Assembly: GCF_937898475.1 (NCBI RefSeq)
Contig: NZ_CALEJS010000041.1
Location: 253,089 to 317,088 of the forward strand
DNA from: an uncultured Chitinophaga sp.
Lineage (GTDB): Bacteria > Bacteroidota > Bacteroidia > Chitinophagales > Chitinophagaceae
Length of the DNA: 64,000 nt
Direction of reading: 5' to 3'
The position numbers were made by a program, and so were the translations under genes. The number at the start of each line of letters is the position of its first letter. Positions within the stretch are counted from its first letter, which is position 1. The notes beneath the pieces are model-generated. The model was not told where the DNA came from. It searched no databases and saw nothing but the letters and a program-made list of their open reading frames with translations. Positions 60,780 through 64,000 of the stretch are shown here, in pieces.

Positions 60780-61826
60780 TTGGACAAACATTTTATTAGA
60801 CGGCAAAAAATAGCAGAGAGGAAAGCTGCTTTTCGGACTAGAAGAAGACGAGTATGGGAGAGCTTAAGGAATAGAGAAAAGAATAGCAAGAAAAAAGATA
60901 AATATAGACGTATTCGGGGTAACGCCAGCCAATATAGTATCAATAAAAACATTATAAAAGTTCCTAATGATTTCTCTCTCATCTCTAACCATGTAGAGGC
61001 ACTAAAATTCCTAAACTTTTGTAAATCATTAGATTACAAAAGGAGTAAATTTGTTTATTTTGATTTCCAAGAGGTAACGAATATTGGTAATGGAGCAATA
61101 ACTATTTTGCTATCCATAATTGGGGGCTTACAAGATCAAAATATTAATGTGTCTGGATGCTATCCCAACGATGAACATGCCCGAAATTTTTTGGAACGTT
61201 CTGGTTTTCTAAGATACTTTAAAGCTAAGATTAAGAAGGAAAATGGAAACTCTAGAAATGCAATTCTTCATCGGGGTAAAGATCAGACTCATGCCAAGGA
61301 AACTGCCAAATTAATACATGGTGCAATGAAGACTGTCTGGGGAGAAGATTATAGAAACCCAAAATTGCAGGGAATGTTGATTGAATTGATGGCCAATACT
61401 GTAAATCATGCGTATCTTCGTAGAAGTCATCAAAAAGGATGGTATTTTTCGGTAGATCACATTGAAAGCGAAAACAAGGTAAGATTTTGCTTTGTGGATA
61501 ATGGGAAAGGTATTCTTAGTACAATTAAAATTCGCTTTAGGGATAAAATATTGAAACTTTTTGATAATATTGACGACCGAGATCTTATAATTGAAGCCTT
61601 TAATGGCACATTCGGTTCTAGAACAAGACTAACTAATCGAGGCAAAGGATTGCCAGTGATTAAAAGGAATTTAGAAGAAAACGTAATAAAAAGACTTAAA
61701 GTTATTTCAAATAATGTCATTCTAGACTTTGAGAATAAACAGGCAAGTATATTGGAGGAAGGCTTTTCAGGAACATTTTATTATTGGGAACTTGATCAAA
61801 GTTGTAAGCTATGGAAATTAAAATAA
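60780..61826 (+). CDS. STAS-like/GHKL-ATPase signalling protein (cargo gene 1)
   Basis: 348 residues, start TTG at 60780 (no ATG in the first 180 codons; a stop lies 11 codons upstream). Basic N-terminus (residues 1-50, R/K clusters). Residues 73-145 have the strand-helix pattern of a STAS domain (FVYFDFQEVTNIGNGAITILL). Residues 170-345 are a GHKL (HSP90/histidine-kinase-type) ATPase: N-box E202-x3-N206 with H210, G1 box VDNGKGI (239-245), G2 box RGKGLPV (287-293). The pairing resembles SpoIIAA/RsbW partner-switch logic in one polypeptide. It overlaps the next gene by 16 bases. Strikingly A+T-rich against the host genes, a sign of transfer. Confidence 0.75.
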   Translation: MDKHFIRRQKIAERKAAFRTRRRRVWESLRNREKNSKKKDKYRRIRGNASQYSINKNIIKVPNDFSLISNHVEALKFLNFCKSLDYKRSKFVYFDFQEVTNIGNGAITILLSIIGGLQDQNINVSGCYPNDEHARNFLERSGFLRYFKAKIKKENGNSRNAILHRGKDQTHAKETAKLIHGAMKTVWGEDYRNPKLQGMLIELMANTVNHAYLRRSHQKGWYFSVDHIESENKVRFCFVDNGKGILSTIKIRFRDKILKLFDNIDDRDLIIEAFNGTFGSRTRLTNRGKGLPVIKRNLEENVIKRLKVISNNVILDFENKQASILEEGFSGTFYYWELDQSCKLWKLK

Positions 61827-62122
61827 AGGATTTCAGCATGACGCCAGGTGCACGGTATTACAAGGATGGCCCGGACTCGGGAGAGGAGTTTTATGACAAG
61901 ATCCTTGGGAAAAAATTTAGGGAGGCCCTTGAAAAAAGAGAAAAGCTTACGATCATATTAGATGGAACTGAAGGATATGCAACATCTTTTTTAGATGAGG
62001 CTTTTACACGATTGGCAAAAGAATATGGATCAAAAGAAGTGCTAAGTAATATTATAATAATCTCAAATGAAGAACCAGACTGGGTCAATGAGATAGAAAA
62101 CTATATTTCTTCAGTAAAATGA
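61811..62122 (+). CDS. DUF4325 STAS-like protein (cargo gene 2)
   Basis: 103 residues. Matches the STAS-like DUF4325 family, whose hallmark GTEGYATSFLDEAF is at 52-65; a C-terminal strand ends IIIISNEEPDW. In other bacteria this domain is met next to or fused with GHKL-type ATPase domains, which agrees with the upstream gene. It probably binds the ATPase as a regulatory partner. Overlaps the next gene by four bases (ATGA). Confidence 0.8.
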   Translation: MEIKIKDFSMTPGARYYKDGPDSGEEFYDKILGKKFREALEKREKLTIILDGTEGYATSFLDEAFTRLAKEYGSKEVLSNIIIISNEEPDWVNEIENYISSVK

Positions 62123-62679
62123 GGCATACAACCCTATACCAATATCTTAAATATCTACTGCTTGTTGCTCTTGGAACCGTTTTCGGAGTTGTAGCATGCA
62201 ATTGGGCTTTCTTCGCAATGGATTCTACAATTGAGGTAACTGACTTAGTAATATTAATAGTCACTTCACTTATCGGCATCTATATAGCAAAATCCATCCA
62301 AAGCCAAATTTCCATTGAAAGAAGTGAGAAGGACTTTTTGATATCTGAGATTAAAGAGCTTAAATCTGAATTTAAAAAAATTAAGGCTAATAGTACTACT
62401 GGATATTTTGATTTTGAGGAAGCCAAAACTATGTTTAAAGAAATAAATCAAATTATAAAACACTTTGAAGACATTTGCTTAATATCTAGTTTCTCGCATA
62501 AGATAGACAATAGGATGCTAAGAGTGGAATTTACGGATTTAAGAAATCTTATTACTGGTATTAGCCCCGTTAACAACCAAATTCTAATCACTTTTCGAAT
62601 TAAATCACAGGTAGAGCAAAAACTAAATAACATAAATTCGATACTTTACCGTTCTATAATACATATTAATAAACTATAA
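62119..62679 (+). CDS. Two-helix membrane protein with coiled coil (cargo gene 3)
   Basis: 186 residues. Two membrane helices (about 9-31, LLLVALGTVFGVVACNWAFF, and 40-58, VTDLVILIVTSLIGIYI) precede a charged helical stretch, 62-95, predicted coiled coil, and a mixed C-terminal domain with a RIKSQVEQKLNNINS helix. No known family. Small membrane proteins with coiled coils are common final effectors in abortive defence systems. Overlap with gene 2 shows translation coupled to the two signalling proteins. Confidence 0.65.
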   Translation: MRHTTLYQYLKYLLLVALGTVFGVVACNWAFFAMDSTIEVTDLVILIVTSLIGIYIAKSIQSQISIERSEKDFLISEIKELKSEFKKIKANSTTGYFDFEEAKTMFKEINQIIKHFEDICLISSFSHKIDNRMLRVEFTDLRNLITGISPVNNQILITFRIKSQVEQKLNNINSILYRSIIHINKL

Positions 62680-62757
62680 ATTCGGTTTTTTATCTTACTC
62701 TTATTGTAATGTTTGCAAATGAGATTATAACTGTTCAATTTAAAACTGTCTCATTAG

Positions 62758-63573
62758 GTGTTAATAATATCAAATCTTGAAAAATACCGAGAAGACCTCA
62801 GGAAACTGATTTCCGATGGTCGTTTGCTTGATACGGCAATGAAGCTTCAATGTTATCCGACCGAGGTACAAAAACAACTCAAAGATCACTTTGGAAGAAA
62901 ATATAAAGAGGAACTTAAAAAGATCCCTGTCTTTCATGACAAATACCAGATTTGGTATTCTGAAGCCAAGGTCCTAATTAAATTATTGTTACCTGATAGA
63001 TTGACTGATTTCACAAAACTTTATGAGAAGCCCAAAACAAGAAAGGAAATAGAATGGGGCAATTATGTAATAGAAGACTACCTTCAAAACCTTCGTGTTA
63101 CTAGAGCTGGAGGAACAGTGGAAGTTGTAGGAACTCAAGCGGCGCTTCCGCAATTTGCGCAACAATTGAATATTTTAATATCAGTAGAAAGAAGATTTGA
63201 GAGCTCTCTTTTCGATATCAAGCAGCTAGTGCAGGCGGATTTGTTTGACACCGAATTGGAAACGGCTAAAGAACTGCAGAAAAAGAATTTTATTAGAGCG
63301 GCTGGTGCAATTGCTGGAGTAGTGTTGGAAAAACATCTGAAACAAGTATGTGAAAATCATAATTTGACGTTAAGTAGGGGAAATGCCACAATTAACAACT
63401 TGAATGAACTATTAAAGCAAAACAATATTGTAGAAGTGCCACAATGGCGTACTATTCAATTTTTAGGTGATATTCGTAACCTATGTGATCATTCTACAGG
63501 CACAGACCCAACCAAAGAGCAAATAGAAGATTTAATAAATGGTGTTAATAAGCTAATAAAGACACTTTTCTAA
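62758..63573 (+). CDS. HEPN-like protein with R-x4-H motif (cargo gene 4)
   Basis: 271 residues from GTG 62758 (ATG at codon 28 is an alternative). N-terminal helices (1-115) have no recognised fold. Residues 175-271 form a helical domain with AAGAIAGVVLEKHLKQVCE and R240-NLCD-H245 (DIRNLCDHS), the R-x4-6-H catalytic pair of HEPN ribonucleases. HEPN proteins cut RNA in toxin-antitoxin and defence systems. 78 bases separate it from gene 3; that gap has an inverted repeat AATGAGA/TCTCATT (62718-62724, 62749-62755) directly before the start, a possible control element. Confidence 0.7.
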   Translation: MLIISNLEKYREDLRKLISDGRLLDTAMKLQCYPTEVQKQLKDHFGRKYKEELKKIPVFHDKYQIWYSEAKVLIKLLLPDRLTDFTKLYEKPKTRKEIEWGNYVIEDYLQNLRVTRAGGTVEVVGTQAALPQFAQQLNILISVERRFESSLFDIKQLVQADLFDTELETAKELQKKNFIRAAGAIAGVVLEKHLKQVCENHNLTLSRGNATINNLNELLKQNNIVEVPQWRTIQFLGDIRNLCDHSTGTDPTKEQIEDLINGVNKLIKTLF

Positions 63574-63652
63574 GAAGATGATGAGGCTGGCAACAATTCA
63601 AAGCGCCAGTTGCTTCAAATCTGTTATAAACCGGTTCGAGTTTTGTCCCATA

Positions 63653-63660
63653 GGGATCAC
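63653..63660 (+). repeat. Right attachment core (attR)
   Basis: Second copy of GGGATCAC. A nine-base GGTTCGAGT (63633-63641) upstream also echoes the tRNA T-loop (57161-57169) but at a different spacing. Confidence 0.7.
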
Positions 63661-63661
63661 G

Positions 63662-63689
63662 AAAGGCTACGCAAAGCGTAGCTTTTTTT
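63662..63689 (+). terminator. Displaced tRNA-Lys terminator
   Basis: Arms 63662-63672 and 63676-63686 (core GCTACGC/GCGTAGC) and a seven-T run directly after the attR core. In the uninterrupted chromosome it would stand a few bases after the tRNA. Confidence 0.75.
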
Positions 63690-63763
63690 GTTTAAACTTC
63701 ACTCCCAGCAAGGGTTTTCACAAATAAGTAGTTCAAAATAATTCAAACTGCATCAAACTATTC

Positions 63764-63810
63764 GGGTAGGTACGCGGGTGGGTATCCCGGCACCGTATAT
63801 TTACCTACCC
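63764..63810. repeat. Inverted repeat before the integrase remnant
   Basis: GGGTAGGTA (63764-63772) and TACCTACCC (63802-63810) face each other, about 59 bases before the tyrosine-recombinase remnant; such repeats are common attachment or promoter elements of these integrases. Confidence 0.5.
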
Positions 63811-63868
63811 TCGGAAAGTTGTGAAATTTTTTAGGGCATCATTTGTTCACTTAAAAATTTTTGATGCA

Positions 63869-63976
63869 ATGCGTGTTAGTGAAAATCTTTCCATTCTGTT
63901 CCTGCTGGAAAAGTCTGAAATGTCCAAAGACGGTCGTGCTCCTATCGTAAGCCAGCGACCAACCCCATCTTTCTAA
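63869..63976 (+). pseudogene. 5' remnant of a tyrosine recombinase (phage integrase)
   Basis: A 35-codon frame starts MRVSENLSILFLLEKSEMS and DGRAPI, the arm-binding start of Bacteroidota tyrosine integrases, then diverges to PTPSF and a stop. Normally YVRITI-like sequence and about 380 further residues follow. It is thus a truncated fossil from an earlier element at the same tRNA. Confidence 0.65.
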
Positions 63977-64000
63977 CAACAAGTCCAGCTTTTAACTTAG

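Larger units (their letters stand above)
57184..63660. mobile_element. Integrated element in tRNA-Lys with serine recombinase and defence-like cargo
   Basis: About 6.5 kb between the GGGATCAC direct repeats. It contains a serine recombinase next to the tRNA, an HTH regulator, duplicated structured repeats, and an A+T-rich operon-like cargo. No relaxase, replication or conjugation gene is present, so it would need to be mobilised in trans or be purely integrative. The bases after its right end (63661-63690) form the terminator that originally followed the tRNA. Confidence 0.8.

Noticed and set aside
60554..60982. 142-codon minus-strand frame before the STAS-ATPase gene
   Set aside because: Its N-terminal half is the antisense of the ATPase's lysine/arginine-rich start, which creates artificial Leu/Phe runs; no independent evidence.
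63633..63660. Second partial tRNA-Lys copy at the right end
   Set aside because: Only GGTTCGAGT and GGGATCAC are shared and at different spacing; no T-stem can form, so it is an attachment site and not a tRNA duplicate.
57184..63660. Conjugative or mobilisable transposon
   Set aside because: No relaxase, coupling protein or tra gene is present in the interval.

Overview
The window comes from the chromosome of a Bacteroidota bacterium, most like Chitinophaga and relatives (Chitinophagaceae). The signs are a SusC/SusD pair, a type IX secretion (type B) C-terminal sorting domain on a giant PKD protein, DUF4251, STN-domain and VOC proteins typical of the phylum, and promoters of the Bacteroidota form TTTG-N19-TAnnTTTG (two perfect examples). 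The species is inferred from gene style only.

Layout. 1-2 kb: the end of one condensation/acyltransferase-like gene and a complete paralogue. 2.1-4.1 kb: an STN-domain exported protein with 16-residue repeats and a short exported peptide. 4.1-12 kb: a sugar-acid block (IlvD/Edd dehydratase, GntP permease, metallophosphoesterase; separately 2-keto-3-deoxy-sugar-acid kinase, aldolase and an SDR), interrupted by an HxlR regulator and an esterase. 12-25 kb: a 1626-residue PKD/T9SS protein, an M20 amidohydrolase, small exported proteins, an alpha/beta hydrolase, a TetR-AarF pair and an FtsX-type permease. 25-32 kb: a Tat-exported phospholipase C, an unusual tandem repeat tract, a VOC protein, an SGNH hydrolase whose sequence blocks are circularly permuted, a PAP2 phosphatase, a response regulator and a nucleotidyltransferase. 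32-39.3 kb: a minimal SusC-SusD-sulfatase locus. 39.3-57 kb: DoxX/Crp, Bor-like lipoprotein + FAD oxidoreductase + PoxB, an M48 protease, PAP2-like, AHSA1, SDR, an unknown 760-residue protein, Mn catalase + DsbA-like, a lipoprotein subtilase, tautomerase/cupin with a divergent LysR, and a YycJ-like MBL hydrolase.

57.1-63.7 kb: an integrated element of about 6.5 kb sits in the 3' end of a tRNA-Lys(UUU) gene. It carries a large serine recombinase whose last codons lie antisense in the tRNA, a 49-residue overlapping small protein, an HTH regulator and a 147- to 159-residue protein between two copies of a structured non-coding module, then an A+T-rich cargo: a STAS-like/GHKL-ATPase protein, a DUF4325 STAS-like protein, a two-helix membrane protein (these three overlap) and a HEPN-like protein with an R-x4-H motif. 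The cargo has the make-up of a conflict or phage-defence system and is the most promising undescribed system here. Right of it lie the displaced tRNA terminator and the stump of a tyrosine recombinase, so the tRNA is a repeated integration site.

Several intergenic spaces hold long GTTTGA-type or GCTGTTGGC-type hairpins that seem to be dispersed repeat families. Functions are assigned by recognising families and motifs by eye; no database search was possible.
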